Shown: positions 20,472 through 39,572, counted from the stretch's first letter. The stretch is 64,000 nucleotides of DNA from Mycobacteriales bacterium (GCA_030447385.1 JAUJOY010000003.1:407000-470999), one strand, 5' to 3'. Translations and numbers: made by a program. Notes: generated by a model from the sequence alone, not told the origin.

Positions 20472-21619
20472 GCGTCACCGCCCCGAGGGGTTTCCGGGCC
20501 TGCGGCGTCACCGCGGGGCTCAAGGACAGCGGAGCACCCGACCTCGCGCTCGTGGTCAACGACGGGCCACTGCAGGCCGGGGCCGCCGTCTTCACCAGCA
20601 ACCGCTTCAAGGCCAACCCGGTCCTGTGGAGCGAGCAGGTGCTGCGCGACGGTCGGGTCGGCGCGGTGGTCCTCAACTCCGGCGGCGCCAACTGCGGCAC
20701 CGGCCCGGCCGGCTTCGCGACGACCCATGCCACCGCCGAGGCGGTCGCCGACCTGCTGGACGGCAGCGCCGCCGACGTGGTGGTCTGCTCCACCGGGCTG
20801 ATCGGACCCCTGTTCCGCCGGGAGCGGCTGGTCGCGGCGGTGCCCACCGCGCACGCCGCCCTCTCCAGAGACGGCGGGCCCGACGCGGCCGAGGCGATCC
20901 GCACGACCGACTCGGTGAGCAAGCAGTCCGTCGTGCACGTCGACGGCTGGAGCGTCGGCGGGATGGCCAAGGGCGCCGGCATGCTTGCGCCGGCGCTGGC
21001 GACGATGCTGGTCGTGCTCACCACGGACGCGGCCGTGGACCCGACCACCTGCGACGCGGCGCTGCGCGCAGCCACCCGCACGACCTTCGACCGGTTGGAC
21101 TCCGACGGGTGCCAGTCCACCAACGACACCGTGCTCCTGATGGCCTCCGGCGCCTCGCAGGTCGAGCCGGCGCCGGAGGCGTTCGCGGAGGCCGTGCGGC
21201 AGGTGTGCGAGGACCTGGCCCGCCAGCTGCTGCACGACGCCGAGGGCTCCGAGCACGACATCGCCGTGGAAGTGGTCGGTGCGCGCAACGAGGACGACGC
21301 GGTCGAGGTCGGCCGGTCGGTGGCCCGCAGCAGCCTGTTCAAGTGCGCGGTCTTCGGCGAGGACCCCAACTGGGGACGCGTGCTCGCCGCCGTCGGCACG
21401 ACACGGGCGCACTTCGACGTCTACGCGGTCGACGTGACCTTCAACGGCGTGCAGGTCTGCCGATCCGGGCAGGCCGCCGACGACCCGGCACTCGTCCGCT
21501 TCGACGGGCGCGACGTGCACGTCCTGGTCGACCTGCACGCCGGGACGGCCGCAGCCACCATCTGGACCAACGACCTCACGACGGCCTACGTCCACGAGAA
21601 CTCGGCGTACTCGACATGA
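20468..21619 (+). CDS. argJ: Glutamate N-acetyltransferase / amino-acid acetyltransferase ArgJ
   Basis: Transfers the acetyl group from N-acetylornithine to glutamate, recycling acetate and making the pathway cyclic; some members also use acetyl-CoA. 383 residues. The autoproteolysis site is visible in [17 protein letters not shown] (cleavage before the Thr in ALATML, near residue 182), which generates the alpha and beta chains with the new N-terminal Thr as nucleophile. Further motifs: [29 protein letters not shown] and GEDPNWGR. Overlaps argC and argB by 4 bp each. Confidence 0.97.
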   Translation: MSVTAPRGFRACGVTAGLKDSGAPDLALVVNDGPLQAGAAVFTSNRFKANPVLWSEQVLRDGRVGAVVLNSGGANCGTGPAGFATTHATAEAVADLLDGSAADVVVCSTGLIGPLFRRERLVAAVPTAHAALSRDGGPDAAEAIRTTDSVSKQSVVHVDGWSVGGMAKGAGMLAPALATMLVVLTTDAAVDPTTCDAALRAATRTTFDRLDSDGCQSTNDTVLLMASGASQVEPAPEAFAEAVRQVCEDLARQLLHDAEGSEHDIAVEVVGARNEDDAVEVGRSVARSSLFKCAVFGEDPNWGRVLAAVGTTRAHFDVYAVDVTFNGVQVCRSGQAADDPALVRFDGRDVHVLVDLHAGTAAATIWTNDLTTAYVHENSAYST

Positions 21620-22557
21620 GTCCACCCCTCCCGGTGGGACGGACCCCCGTCCCGCCGCCTCTGTCCGCCGCCGCCCGCGGCCACGTCGCGCTGCCCAAGG
21701 CGGCCGCGCTCGTCGAGGCCCTGCCGTGGCTGAAGTCCTTCTCCGGGCGCACCATCGTCGTGAAGTACGGCGGCAACGCCATGACGAGCCCGGCGCTGCA
21801 GCAGGCCTTCGCCGAGGACGTGGTGTTCCTGCGCTACGCGGGGGTGCGGGTGGTCGTCGTGCACGGCGGCGGACCGCAGATCACCGCCCACCTGGACCGG
21901 CTCGGCATCGACAGCGAGTTCAGGGGAGGGCTGCGGGTGACCACGCCCGACGCCATGCAGGTCGTGCGGATGGTCCTCGTCGGGCAGGTCAACCCCGACG
22001 TCGTCGCCGCCATCAACTCCCACGGGCCGTTTGCGGTGGGGCTCTCGGGCGAGGACGCCTCGCTGTTCACCGCCGAGCGGCGCGACGCCCTGGTCGACGG
22101 CGAGCCGGTCGACATCGGCCTGGTCGGCGAGGTCGTCGACGTGCAGCCCTCGATCGTCACGGCGCTGCTCGACGAGGGCAAGGTCCCGGTCGTCGCGACC
22201 GTGGCCCGGGGCCGGGACGGCGAGGTCTACAACGTCAACGCCGACACGGCTGCCGGCGCGCTGGCGGTGGCTGTCGGCGCGGAGAAGCTGGTGGTGCTGA
22301 CCGACGTCGAGGGGCTCTACGCCGAGTGGCCCCCGCCCGCCGGGGACACCGCCGACGTCCTCAGCGAGATCACCGCGGACGCGCTGGAGGTGCTGCTCCC
22401 GCGCCTATCCACCGGGATGGTCCCCAAGATGCAGGCCTGCCTGCGGGCAGTCCGCGGCGGTGTGCCACGGGCGCACGTGCTCGACGGCCGGGTGGCGCAC
22501 AGCCTGCTGCTCGAGCTGTTCACCGACGAGGGCGTCGGCACGATGGTGCTCCCGTGA
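21616..22557 (+). CDS. argB: Acetylglutamate kinase
   Basis: ATP-dependent phosphorylation of N-acetylglutamate, usually the arginine-inhibited step. 313 residues of the amino-acid kinase fold: VVKYGGNAM (phosphate-binding Lys), VVHGGGPQI, the substrate region [12 protein letters not shown] and [14 protein letters not shown] near the C-terminal half. The N-terminal extension (about 1-25, Pro-rich) is longer than in E. coli and resembles the N-terminal helix of arginine-sensitive hexameric forms, though this is only inferred. ATG overlaps the argJ stop (ATGA); the end overlaps argD (GTGA). Confidence 0.96.
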   Translation: MSPPLPVGRTPVPPPLSAAARGHVALPKAAALVEALPWLKSFSGRTIVVKYGGNAMTSPALQQAFAEDVVFLRYAGVRVVVVHGGGPQITAHLDRLGIDSEFRGGLRVTTPDAMQVVRMVLVGQVNPDVVAAINSHGPFAVGLSGEDASLFTAERRDALVDGEPVDIGLVGEVVDVQPSIVTALLDEGKVPVVATVARGRDGEVYNVNADTAAGALAVAVGAEKLVVLTDVEGLYAEWPPPAGDTADVLSEITADALEVLLPRLSTGMVPKMQACLRAVRGGVPRAHVLDGRVAHSLLLELFTDEGVGTMVLP

Positions 22558-23768
22558 GCGGCCCTGCCGCCGCATCGACCCGGGGCTGGCACGGGCGCTG
22601 GGACGCCGCCCTGATGGGCAACTACGGCACGCCGGCGCTGGTCCTGGCGAGCGGATGCGGCGCGACGGTCACCGACGTCGACGGCCGGGACTACGTCGAC
22701 CTCGTCGGCGGCATCGCGGTCAACCTGCTGGGCCACGCCCACCCGGCCGTCGTCGAGGCGGTGAGCGCGCAGGTCGCGAGGCTCGGCCACACCAGCAACC
22801 TCGTCGCGCACGAGCCGGGGATCGAGCTGGCGGAGCGGCTGAAGGCGCTCGCGGGCGCCGGCCCGGACAGCCGGGTGCTGTTCACCAACTCCGGGGCGGA
22901 GGCCAACGAGGCCGCCCTCAAGCTGTCCCGGCGGCTGCGCCCCGGCGGCGGGTGGGTGGCCTGCGAGGGCGCCTTCCACGGCCGGACGATGGGCGCCCTG
23001 GCCGTGACCGGCCAGCCGGCCAAGCGGGCGCCGTTCGAGCCGCTTCCCGGACCGGTCACCTTCGTGCCGTACGGCGACGGCGTCGCGCTCGAGGCCGCCG
23101 TGTCCACGGCCACCGCCAGCGTGGTCCTCGAGCCAATCCTGGGCGAGGCCGGCGTCGTCGTCCCGCAGCCGGGGTTCCTGGAGGTCGCGCGTGCGGCCTG
23201 CGACCGCTCCGGGGCGCTGCTGCACCTCGACGAGGTGCAGGGCGCCGTGGGCCGGGTCGGTGCCTGGCTCACCAGCCACGTCACGGCCCCCGGCCTCGTG
23301 GCCGACGTCGTCACGATGGCCAAGGCGCTCGGCGGCGGCCTGCCTCTCGGCGCGGTGATCGCCAACGGCCGGGCCGCGTCGGCGTTCGCCAAGGGCGACC
23401 ACGGCACGACCTTCGGCGGCAACCCGATCGCCTGCGCCGCGGCGCTGGCCGTCCTGCGCACCGTCGAGCGCGACGACCTGATGACGGCGGCCACCACTTT
23501 GGGCGCGCACCTGCGCACCGGGATCGAGCAGCTCGGCGACCCCCTCGTGCGGGAGGTGCGCGGGCTCGGGCTCTGGCTCGGGATCGTGCTGACCGAGCCC
23601 GTCGCCGTCGCGGCAGAGGCCGCCGCGCGGGAGCGGGGCTTCCTCGTCAACGCCACTGCGCCGGACGTCCTGCGCCTTGCGCCCGCCCTCGTCGTCACCC
23701 GCGCGCAGCTCGACGCCTTCCTCAAGGTGCTTCCGGGCGTCCTGTCCGCCGTTAGGGTCTCGCCATGA
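22554..23768 (+). CDS. argD: Acetylornithine aminotransferase
   Basis: PLP-dependent class III aminotransferase that makes N-acetylornithine from the semialdehyde, with glutamate as donor. 404 residues. Visible motifs: [15 protein letters not shown] (phosphate contact), [32 protein letters not shown] and [14 protein letters not shown] with the PLP lysine in AKA. The usual DEVQTGxGRTG reads [11 protein letters not shown] here, a change next to the cofactor-binding Asp. Otherwise normal length. Starts with GTG overlapping argB. Confidence 0.94.
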   Translation: MSGPAAASTRGWHGRWDAALMGNYGTPALVLASGCGATVTDVDGRDYVDLVGGIAVNLLGHAHPAVVEAVSAQVARLGHTSNLVAHEPGIELAERLKALAGAGPDSRVLFTNSGAEANEAALKLSRRLRPGGGWVACEGAFHGRTMGALAVTGQPAKRAPFEPLPGPVTFVPYGDGVALEAAVSTATASVVLEPILGEAGVVVPQPGFLEVARAACDRSGALLHLDEVQGAVGRVGAWLTSHVTAPGLVADVVTMAKALGGGLPLGAVIANGRAASAFAKGDHGTTFGGNPIACAAALAVLRTVERDDLMTAATTLGAHLRTGIEQLGDPLVREVRGLGLWLGIVLTEPVAVAAEAAARERGFLVNATAPDVLRLAPALVVTRAQLDAFLKVLPGVLSAVRVSP

Positions 23769-25082
<1,314 letters not shown>

Positions 25083-25083
25083 G

Positions 25084-25641
25084 GTGGCCATGGCCCTGTC
25101 GGCTCCCTCCTCGGGGGCGGCGTCCGGATCCGCCTCGGCGCCGCTGACCAAGGCAGCGCGCCAGTCGCGGATCTGCGAGCTGCTCGAGGCCGCCCCGGTC
25201 GCCAGCCAGATCGAGCTCGGCCGGCTGCTGGCCGCCTCCGGCGTCGCGGTCACGCAGGCCACCGTGTCACGCGACCTCGACGAGCTCGGGGCGGTCAAGG
25301 TCCGCACGCCCGCGGGCATGGCCTACGCCCTGCCTCCGCAGGGGCAGCCGCGCGCCGGCACGCCGGAGATGGTCGACGCCCGGCTCGGCCGCGTGCTCGA
25401 GGAGCTGCTGGTCTCGGCCGAGGCCACCGGCGCCCTCGTGGTCCTGCGCACCCCGCCGGGCGGGGCGCACCTGCTCGGGTCGGCGCTGGATCGCGCGGGG
25501 CTCCCCGACATCGCCGGCACCGTCGCCGGCGACGACACCGTCCTGCTCGTCACCCGCACTCCCGCGCTGCCGGGCGCGGACGCCCTCGCGGCCCGGCTCC
25601 TGCGGCTGGCCGAGGGCCGAACCCTGGAAGGAACGTCGTGA
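25084..25641 (+). CDS. argR: Arginine repressor
   Basis: 185 residues. Winged helix-turn-helix at about 20-90 ([20 protein letters not shown]... and [17 protein letters not shown]), C-terminal oligomerisation and arginine-binding domain from about 105 ([32 protein letters not shown]). ArgR hexamers bind ARG boxes when arginine is bound; candidate boxes lie before argC. The N-terminal Ser/Ala tail of about 18 residues is unstructured. GTG 25084 or ATG 25090 may be the start. Confidence 0.95.
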   Translation: MAMALSAPSSGAASGSASAPLTKAARQSRICELLEAAPVASQIELGRLLAASGVAVTQATVSRDLDELGAVKVRTPAGMAYALPPQGQPRAGTPEMVDARLGRVLEELLVSAEATGALVVLRTPPGGAHLLGSALDRAGLPDIAGTVAGDDTVLLVTRTPALPGADALAARLLRLAEGRTLEGTS

Positions 25642-25648
25642 GCTCGTC

Positions 25649-28891
<3,243 letters not shown>

Positions 28892-28895
<4 letters not shown>

Positions 28896-29632
28896 CCGGC
28901 CGGCTGCAGGGCCGGGTCGGGGTGGTGACGGGGGCGGGCCGGGGGATCGGCCGGGAGATCGCCGTGGCGCTGGCCCGCGACGGCATGTCCCTGCTCCTGC
29001 TGTCCCGCACCGGCACCGAGGTCCGGTCGTTGGCGGAGGAGCTGAAGGACCAGCACGGCGTACGCGTGCTCGCCGCCGCCGTGGACGTGGTCGATGCGGC
29101 GGCCCTGCACCGGGTGGTCGGCCACGCCGAGCAGCACCTCGGCACGATCGACCTGCTGGTCAACAACGCCGCCCGCATCGAGTCGACCGAGCGGCCGTTC
29201 TGGGAGGCCGATCCCGAGGAGATGTGGGAGGTCGTCGAGACCAACCTGCGCGGGCCGATGCTGCTGTGCCGCGCGCTCCTGCCCGCGATGGTGCAGCGGG
29301 GTCGCGGGCACGTCGTCAACGTCACGAGCCGCGCCCGCGGCGCCACCAGGACCGGCACCTACACCGGATACGCCGTGTCCAAGCGTGCCCTCTCCGTCCT
29401 CACCGAGTCACTCGCCTCGGCGCTCGAGGACACCGGCGTCGTGGTCGTCGACGTCCTGCCCGGCCAGGTGCGCACCTCGATGACCGACGCCATGCCGATC
29501 TGGCGCGACGTGCCGGAGGACGGCTGGGCTCCGGCGTCCGCCACCGCCACCGTCGTGGTGGACGTCGCCAGGGGCCGCTACGACGACCGGGCCGGCACCC
29601 TGCTGGACGCCCCCGAGCTCGCCCCGGACTGA
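28892..29632 (+). CDS. Short-chain dehydrogenase/reductase
   Basis: 246 residues, classical SDR: cofactor motif TGAGRGIG (about 13-20), NNAA near 92, catalytic Ser in NVTSRAR (about 142) and YAVSK (Tyr/Lys near 156-160). The Arg at the end of the second strand (LSRTG) suggests NADP(H). Substrate unknown. GTG overlaps the glycosylase stop by 4 bp, so it is the last gene of the arg-mpg transcript or of a sub-operon; it lies between mpg and tyrS. Confidence 0.9.
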
Positions 29633-29709
29633 GCCTCGCGTGCAGCAGGCGCCGGTCCGGCGGCGTATTCCAGTGGGAGACGGCCAGGTCGGTGCGGCAG
29701 GATCATGCG

Positions 29710-31068
29710 GTGACTCGCCTGCCGGCTCCGCCCGACCAGCCGACACTGCCGACGGTGGCTCCGGTCCCCGACGTGCTGGCCGACCTGGAGTGGCGCGGAC
29801 TGGTCGCGCAGAGCACCGACCGCGGGGCGCTGGCTGCGCACCTCGCCGGGGGCCCGGTGACCCTCTACTGCGGGTTCGACCCGACAGCGGACTCGCTGCA
29901 CGTGGGCAACCTGGTTCCGCTGTTCGCGCTGCGCCGCTTCCAGCTCGCCGGGCACCGCCCGGTCGCCCTCGCCGGTGGCGCCACCGGGTTCATCGGCGAC
30001 CCGAGCGGCCGCACGTCCGAGCGCAGCCTGCTCGACGCTGACACCCTTGCCAGGCGTATCCGCACCCTGTCGGCGCAGATGCGGCACTTCCTGGCGTTCG
30101 GCGAAGGCCCGACGGACGCCGTGCTGGCCGACAACCTCGACTGGACCCGCGACCTGCGGGTGATCGACTTCCTGCGGGACGTCGGCAAGCACTTCCCGGT
30201 CAACGTGATGCTGGACCGGGAGTCGGTCGCGGCGAGACTGGACAGCGGTGGCCTGTCCTTCACCGAGTTCAGCTACCAGCTGCTTCAGTCGCTGGACTTC
30301 GTCGAGCTGTACCGCCGCTTCGGCTGCCGCCTCCAGGTCGGTGGCAACGACCAGTGGGGCAACATCACCGCCGGCCTCGACCTGCTCCGGCGGGTCGAGT
30401 CGGCCTCGGCCCACGCGCTGACCTTCCCGCTGGTCACCGACGCCTCCGGTCAGAAGATCGGCAAGAGCACGGGCGGCGGCAACGTCTGGATCGACCCCGC
30501 GATGACGTCCCCCTACGCGCTCTACCAGTACCTGCTGCACGTGGACGACCGCGACGTTGGCACCTACCTGCGCCTGCTCACCTTCCTCGGCCGCGACGAC
30601 GTCGAGCAGCTCGACGTCGCGACGGCGCAGCGGCCTCGGGAGCGGGTGGCGCAGCGCGCGCTGGCCCGCGAGCTCACCGCCCTGGTGCACGGCCCCGCCG
30701 AGCTGGCTCGGGTCGAGGCCGTCAGCGCCACGCTGTTCGGGGGCGGCGAGCTGAGCAGCCTCGACGAGGACACGCTGGCCGCCGCGCTCGCCGAGGCGCC
30801 CTCCACCACCGTGGGCACGTCTGACGCCCCGCTGGTCGACCTGCTGGCCGCGGGCCTCGGCCTGTCGAAGTCCGACGCCCGACGGGCGATCCGTGAAGGC
30901 GGCGCCTACCTCAACAACGTCCGCATCACCGACGGGAACGCGTCGACCAGCGCCGCCGACTGGCTGCACGACCGCTTCCTCGTGCTGCGCCGCGGCAAGC
31001 GCGCGATCGCGGTGGTGGAGCGCGTGCCGCACGACGGCGCGGGGAGCCGGGCGGCGCCTCCGGAGTAG
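29710..31068 (+). CDS. tyrS: Tyrosyl-tRNA synthetase
   Basis: Class I synthetase charging tRNA(Tyr). 452 residues with GTG 29710: tyrosine-binding LYCGFDPTADSLHVGN (HIGH-like HVGN near 75), QVGGNDQWGN (about 213-222), the KMSKS-equivalent KIGKS (about 254-258) and a C-terminal S4 RNA-binding domain (about 375-440, SKSDARRAIREGGAYLNNVR). CAGGAT at -12 to -7 of this GTG may be a -10 with one mismatch. GTG 29773 is an alternative that removes a 21-residue Pro-rich extension. No T-box is seen. Confidence 0.95.
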   Translation: MTRLPAPPDQPTLPTVAPVPDVLADLEWRGLVAQSTDRGALAAHLAGGPVTLYCGFDPTADSLHVGNLVPLFALRRFQLAGHRPVALAGGATGFIGDPSGRTSERSLLDADTLARRIRTLSAQMRHFLAFGEGPTDAVLADNLDWTRDLRVIDFLRDVGKHFPVNVMLDRESVAARLDSGGLSFTEFSYQLLQSLDFVELYRRFGCRLQVGGNDQWGNITAGLDLLRRVESASAHALTFPLVTDASGQKIGKSTGGGNVWIDPAMTSPYALYQYLLHVDDRDVGTYLRLLTFLGRDDVEQLDVATAQRPRERVAQRALARELTALVHGPAELARVEAVSATLFGGGELSSLDEDTLAAALAEAPSTTVGTSDAPLVDLLAAGLGLSKSDARRAIREGGAYLNNVRITDGNASTSAADWLHDRFLVLRRGKRAIAVVERVPHDGAGSRAAPPE

Positions 31069-31168
31069 CCCTGCGGGCAGGTGCGGCAAGCCCTGCGGGC
31101 AGGTGCGGCAAGCCCTGCTGGCAGGTGCGGCAAGCCCTGCTGGCAGGTGCGGCAAGCCTGCGGGCGGG
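31069..31168 (+). repeat. 22-bp tandem repeat (four copies plus a partial), each a small hairpin
   Basis: Units at 31069-31090, 31091-31112, 31113-31134 and 31135-31156, then a partial copy. Each unit contains an inverted repeat CCTGC-NN-GCAGG. The two-base loop is GG in copies 1-2 and TG in copies 3-4, so the arms are conserved while the loop varies. The array starts on the base after the tyrS stop and ends about 80 bp before the first rRNA promoter. It may stop tyrS transcription or act as a boundary; function is inferred. Confidence 0.9.
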
Positions 31169-31249
31169 CGTCCCTGACCCGCCGCAGCCGCGCCGCAGGA
31201 TCCGCCCCTGCACCTGCTGCCCCTGCACCTGCCGTGAGCCACCGGGTGT

Positions 31250-31278
31250 TTGACTCCGCCCGATCCGGCTCGTAGCCT
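31250..31278 (+). promoter_or_regulatory. rRNA operon promoter P1
   Basis: TTGACT (31250-31255) and TAGCCT (31273-31278) with a 17-bp spacer, a close match to the primary sigma factor consensus. The predicted start is near 31285, about 430 bp before mature 16S rRNA. Confidence 0.75.
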
Positions 31279-31412
31279 GAGCCACGTCCCTGGGGAACCG
31301 GACGGCGGCGGAGCACACTCGTCGCGGCACGGCCCGCGGACCGCACCGATCGACGCCACGGCAGCACGCGAGGCGGGTCGGCACAGGCGCCACTCCCGCC
31401 AGACCGCGAGGT

Positions 31413-31442
31413 TTGACAGGGGAAGCGGCGCGAACATAGGCT
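31413..31442 (+). promoter_or_regulatory. rRNA operon promoter P2
   Basis: TTGACA (31413-31418, perfect consensus) and TAGGCT (31437-31442) with an 18-bp spacer. Tandem promoters before rRNA operons are usual. Predicted start near 31449. Confidence 0.75.
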
Positions 31443-31496
31443 AGGGGAGTTGCCCCGAGAACGGCCGGAGGGCCCGGATCGGTGAGCACCCGTTCC

Positions 31497-31713
31497 TTGA
31501 GAACTCAACAGCGTGCCGAAAGTCAGTGCCATATGTCCGGTGCGAGACGCACGGCGGACCCACCTGGGTCTGCACGGCTCTTGCTCGGATACATTTTGGT
31601 GACAAGGACAACTGCTTTTTGCTAGTTGACTTCTGTCGTCAGAATCAACAGCTGACCTCCTCCAGGGAGGCAGCGACTCTCTAGCCGGGCCCTTCGTGGT
31701 CTGGCCATCATCA
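31497..31713 (+). promoter_or_regulatory. rRNA leader with TTGAGAACTCAACAG box
   Basis: TTGAGAACTCAACAG at 31497-31511 is the conserved actinobacterial rrn leader element; a close relative, TTGAGAACTGCACAG, precedes 23S at 33597-33611. Such boxes are linked to antitermination and processing. The rest of the leader is AT-richer than its surroundings (31585-31650), and a short stem CCTCC...GGAGG lies at about 31656-31672. Confidence 0.6.
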
Positions 31714-36744
<5,031 letters not shown>

Positions 36745-36879
36745 CAAACTGCTGCTCTTCCAGCGAGTTCTGGAAGACGACGCGTCCACTGTGCGGTTCC
36801 CGAGATGCGGTCGGGAACCCGAAACGATCGTCCCGAGCTTTTCGCCCGGACGCTCGTGCACCACCGACATCTCCATAGA

Positions 36880-36999
36880 GTTACGGCGACCATGGCGAAA
36901 AGGGAAACGCCCGGCTCCATTCCGAACCCGGAAGCTAAGCCTTTCAGCGCCGATGGTACTGCACGGGAGACTGTGTGGGAGAGTAGGACGTCGCCGGAC
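36880..36999 (+). rRNA. rrf: 5S ribosomal RNA
   Basis: About 120 bases, start GTTACGGCGACC, with the conserved internal blocks ATTCCGAACCCGGAAGCTAA and CGCCGATGGTACTG and the closing strand GTCGCCGGAC. The terminal stem GGCGAC/GTCGCC is intact. Confidence 0.95.
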
Positions 37000-37007
37000 A
37001 TACTTCT

Positions 37008-37042
37008 GACGAGGGCCATGCACACCGTGCATGGCCCTCGTC
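37008..37042 (+). terminator. rRNA operon terminator hairpin
   Basis: Perfect 15-bp inverted repeat GACGAGGGCCATGCA (37008-37022) and its complement (37028-37042) around the loop CACCG, starting about 8 bases after 5S. The trailing GCATTTCG is only weakly T-rich, common for terminators in high-GC genomes. Confidence 0.9.
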
Positions 37043-37080
37043 GCATTTCGTGGCATTTCCTGCTCGCGAGGAGGCGCGCA

Positions 37081-38946
37081 ATGGCGGGTCCTGTGGACCG
37101 CGAGTTCCCCCGCCCTTCGCGCGGCGCGGACGCGGAGGCGTCCAGGCGTTCCGCGCGGGCGGTGGCGAAGCCAGCCCCGCAGGGCGGGCGCGGTGCTGCC
37201 GGGCGGCCCGCGCCCGACCCACGCGAGGATCCCCCGGCCGACCCGGCATCCGCCCTGCCCGCCCGGCCAGCCGGCCTCGGCGCCGGCCGGCCTCGTCCTG
37301 CGCAGGGCGGTGCTGGGCCGGTCGGCGGTAGTGCTCGACCGGAACGTCGAGCAACCTCCGGCGGTACGGCAGTCCCGAGGCGTGGCACCGACATCCCGCG
37401 GGCGGAGGCCGGCCGGTCCCGGGCTGTCCGGACCGGCATGCGCAGCGGCTCCGGGCACCCTGCTGCCGCTGGCGGCTCCGGAAGACCCCCCTCGGGTCGG
37501 GCTGCCGGCACGTCGTCCGCTCCGGCCGGCCACGAGCAGGATCGCGGGTCGCGTCAGGCCCGGCAGTTCGGCGACCGGCCGCACTGGGATCCGCCTGCCC
37601 GGGCGGTAGCTCCGGGCGCGAAGCCGCCGGCCCGATCCGCTCCGGGCGGGAGGCCCCAAGCCACGTCCCCCCCGGGCGCGAAGCCGCCGGCCCGATCCGC
37701 CAGTGGCGGGAGGCAAGCCCCGTCCCCCCCCTCGCGCGCGAAGCCGCCGGCCCGATCCGCCAGTGGCGGGAAGCCGCCGAACCGGTCCGCGGCTGGGGCC
37801 GCTGGGCCCGCACCTCTACCCCGGTCCAGGCCCACCGCCCCTGCGGAACAGGCTTCGCGGTCCTCGCCCACGTCAGGACCGGCCGCACCGCAGCGGCCTG
37901 GCTCCGCCCCCGGCACCGCGTCCGGCGGCGCGTCCACGGGACCATCCCGCCGGGGTGAGCCGGCAGGTCCGCGTCGCGAGGCGATAGAGCGCCGCGAGTA
38001 CGACCCGAGGCGAGAGGAGCGCCGGCGAGCGACGAGGGTTGCCCTGCCCGACGACGTCGAGGCGCGGGCGCTCGATGGGCAGGTGCGGCGTGAGCTTCGT
38101 CCACTGGTGCCGGAGACGGCTGATCTCGTCGCCCGGCACCTGGTCGTGGTCGGGGAGCTTCTCGACGCCGATCCGCAGCAGGCCTTGAAGCACGCCCGCG
38201 CCGCACGGGCGCTCGCCGGGCGCATCGGCGTGGTGCGGGAGGCGGCCGGCCTGGCGGCGTACGCCGCTGGGGAGTGGGCGGAGGCGCTGTCCGAGCTGCG
38301 TGCGGCCAGGCGGATCACCGGGCGTCCAGACCATCTCGCGGTGCTCGCCGACTGCGAGCGCGCTCTGGGCCGTCCCGAGCGCGCGCTCCGCTATGCCGAC
38401 GACCGCGACGTGCCGGGGCTGCCTCAGCAGGAGCGGGTCGAGCTGGTCATCGTGATCGCCGCTGCCCGAGCCGACCTCGGCCAGCTCGACGCGTCGGTCC
38501 TGATGCTGCAGGAGCCGGCTAGGCGCACCGACCAGTCCCGGCCGTGGGCAGCCCGGCTCTGGTACGCCTTCGCGGCCGCCCTGCTCGCCGCCGGCCGGCG
38601 CGAGGAGGCGCGGGCCTGGTTCGCCCGCGCAGCCGTGGCCGACCCCGAGGGGGCGACCGACGCAGCGGACCAGCTCCTTGCTCTCGACGGAGTGGTGCTC
38701 GACGACCTGGAGGACGGCGCCGGCGACGAGGACCAGGAGCCGCTGGCAGATCCCGAGCTGGCCGCGTACATCACCCGGACCTACAGCGCCCGATCAGGCG
38801 GGGGCCTTTTTCCACCTGCACCTCAGGGTGAGGCTGCGGGACCGCCGGGGCCGGACGGGGATGCGGCTGCCCTCCGCGCGAGGTCCCCCAGATCAACGCC
38901 CGGGGCGCCGGTGTTCCGCGACAGCCCCCCGCGGTCGGATCCCTGA
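37081..38946 (+). CDS. TPR protein with a long Pro/Ala/Arg-rich repetitive N-terminus
   Basis: 621 residues. Residues 1-310 are low complexity (Pro, Ala, Gly, Arg, Ser) and include three 20-residue repeats with the core KPPARSA (about 181-235), encoded by 60-bp DNA repeats. A basic block REYDPRREERRRATR (about 303-317) follows, then an Ala/Arg/Leu-rich helical region (about 330-560) that fits tetratricopeptide repeats (AARALAGRIGVVREAAGLAA, GEWAEALSELRAAR). The C-terminal 45 residues are again Pro/Gly-rich and run into a neighbouring gene remnant. ATG has GAGGAGG upstream. TPR proteins of this type occur near rrn and tyrS in other actinobacteria; role unknown. Confidence 0.8.
   Translation: MAGPVDREFPRPSRGADAEASRRSARAVAKPAPQGGRGAAGRPAPDPREDPPADPASALPARPAGLGAGRPRPAQGGAGPVGGSARPERRATSGGTAVPRRGTDIPRAEAGRSRAVRTGMRSGSGHPAAAGGSGRPPSGRAAGTSSAPAGHEQDRGSRQARQFGDRPHWDPPARAVAPGAKPPARSAPGGRPQATSPPGAKPPARSASGGRQAPSPPSRAKPPARSASGGKPPNRSAAGAAGPAPLPRSRPTAPAEQASRSSPTSGPAAPQRPGSAPGTASGGASTGPSRRGEPAGPRREAIERREYDPRREERRRATRVALPDDVEARALDGQVRRELRPLVPETADLVARHLVVVGELLDADPQQALKHARAARALAGRIGVVREAAGLAAYAAGEWAEALSELRAARRITGRPDHLAVLADCERALGRPERALRYADDRDVPGLPQQERVELVIVIAAARADLGQLDASVLMLQEPARRTDQSRPWAARLWYAFAAALLAAGRREEARAWFARAAVADPEGATDAADQLLALDGVVLDDLEDGAGDEDQEPLADPELAAYITRTYSARSGGGLFPPAPQGEAAGPPGPDGDAAALRARSPRSTPGAPVFRDSPPRSDP
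37612..37782 (+). repeat. Three 60-bp in-frame DNA repeats in the TPR gene
   Basis: The 20-mer AAGCCGCCGGCCCGATCCGC occurs at 37621, 37681 and 37741, exactly 60 bp apart and preceded by GCGCG each time. Copies 2 and 3 are most alike (CAGTGGCGGG follows both). The repeats keep the frame and encode an Ala-Lys-Pro-Pro-Ala-Arg-Ser type segment, so copy number could vary without breaking the protein. Confidence 0.95.
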
Positions 38947-39463
38947 TCCCCCACGTAGACGGTCTGGGAGTCCATCAGCCCGACGTGGGGCGAGGCGTGA
39001 CCGGGGGAGTAGGTGCTGCGGAGGGCCCGGCGGTCGCCGAGCTCGACGGTGCCGGTCCCGCCCGAGGTGTCGATCCGCTCGGCCGGCGTCGCGAGCAGCT
39101 CCCCGAACACGGTGTCGAGGACGTCGCCGTAGACCCGTCGCGCTGACGCCAGCAGCCGCCGGGCTCGACCAGGTGCCGCGCCCCCCTTCGTGCACGACGA
39201 TCTCGGCGCGCGGGAACGCGGTCGTCACGCCGCCCGCGTGGTCCAGATGGATGTGCGTGACGACGATGGTCGCGAGGTCCTCCGGTCCGATCCCGAGCGC
39301 AGCCAGCTCGCGACCCCGTGCCGGCGCTGCTCGCGGCGCCGGTCTCGACGAGGGCGGGCCGCGAGGACCGGATGAGGTAGGTGGCCGTGATCTCGTCGTA
39401 GCCGCCCATCCGGGTGTCGAGCAGGTGGTCGTCGGCGCCGAGGGGGGTCGCCGTGCTCACCAC
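38943..39463 (-). pseudogene. MBL-fold metallo-hydrolase remnant (frameshifted, 3' end missing)
   Basis: Read through three frame changes, this gives a clear metallo-beta-lactamase-fold protein: start VSTATPLGADDHLLDTRMGG, then VETG, the metal motif THIHLDHAGG, PRAEIVVHEGG, ARHLVEPG, RLLASARRVYGD and STYSPGHASPHVGL followed by VYVGD. The breaks fit one extra base near 39,325 (GGGG), one missing base in the G run near 39,185 and one missing base near 39,168. The homology ends at the GD metal motif, leaving about 180 of roughly 300 residues; the missing end would overlap the TPR gene. Either a decayed gene or, for the frame breaks only, sequence errors in G runs. Confidence 0.75.
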
Positions 39464-39572
39464 AGGCTGACCCTTCGTCCACAGCCGGATCCGGCACGCC
39501 CGCGGCGCGGCCGCTGCCCCGCATCGTAGGCAGCGCGCCGACCGGGCGCCGGACGAGGAGGAGGCCGACACG

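Noticed and set aside
29633-29709. T-box leader before tyrS
   Set aside because: Only 77 bp separate the genes and no T-box sequence (TGGxACCGCG) is present.
31069-31168. CRISPR array
   Set aside because: The 22-bp units are directly adjacent with no spacers; no cas genes are present.
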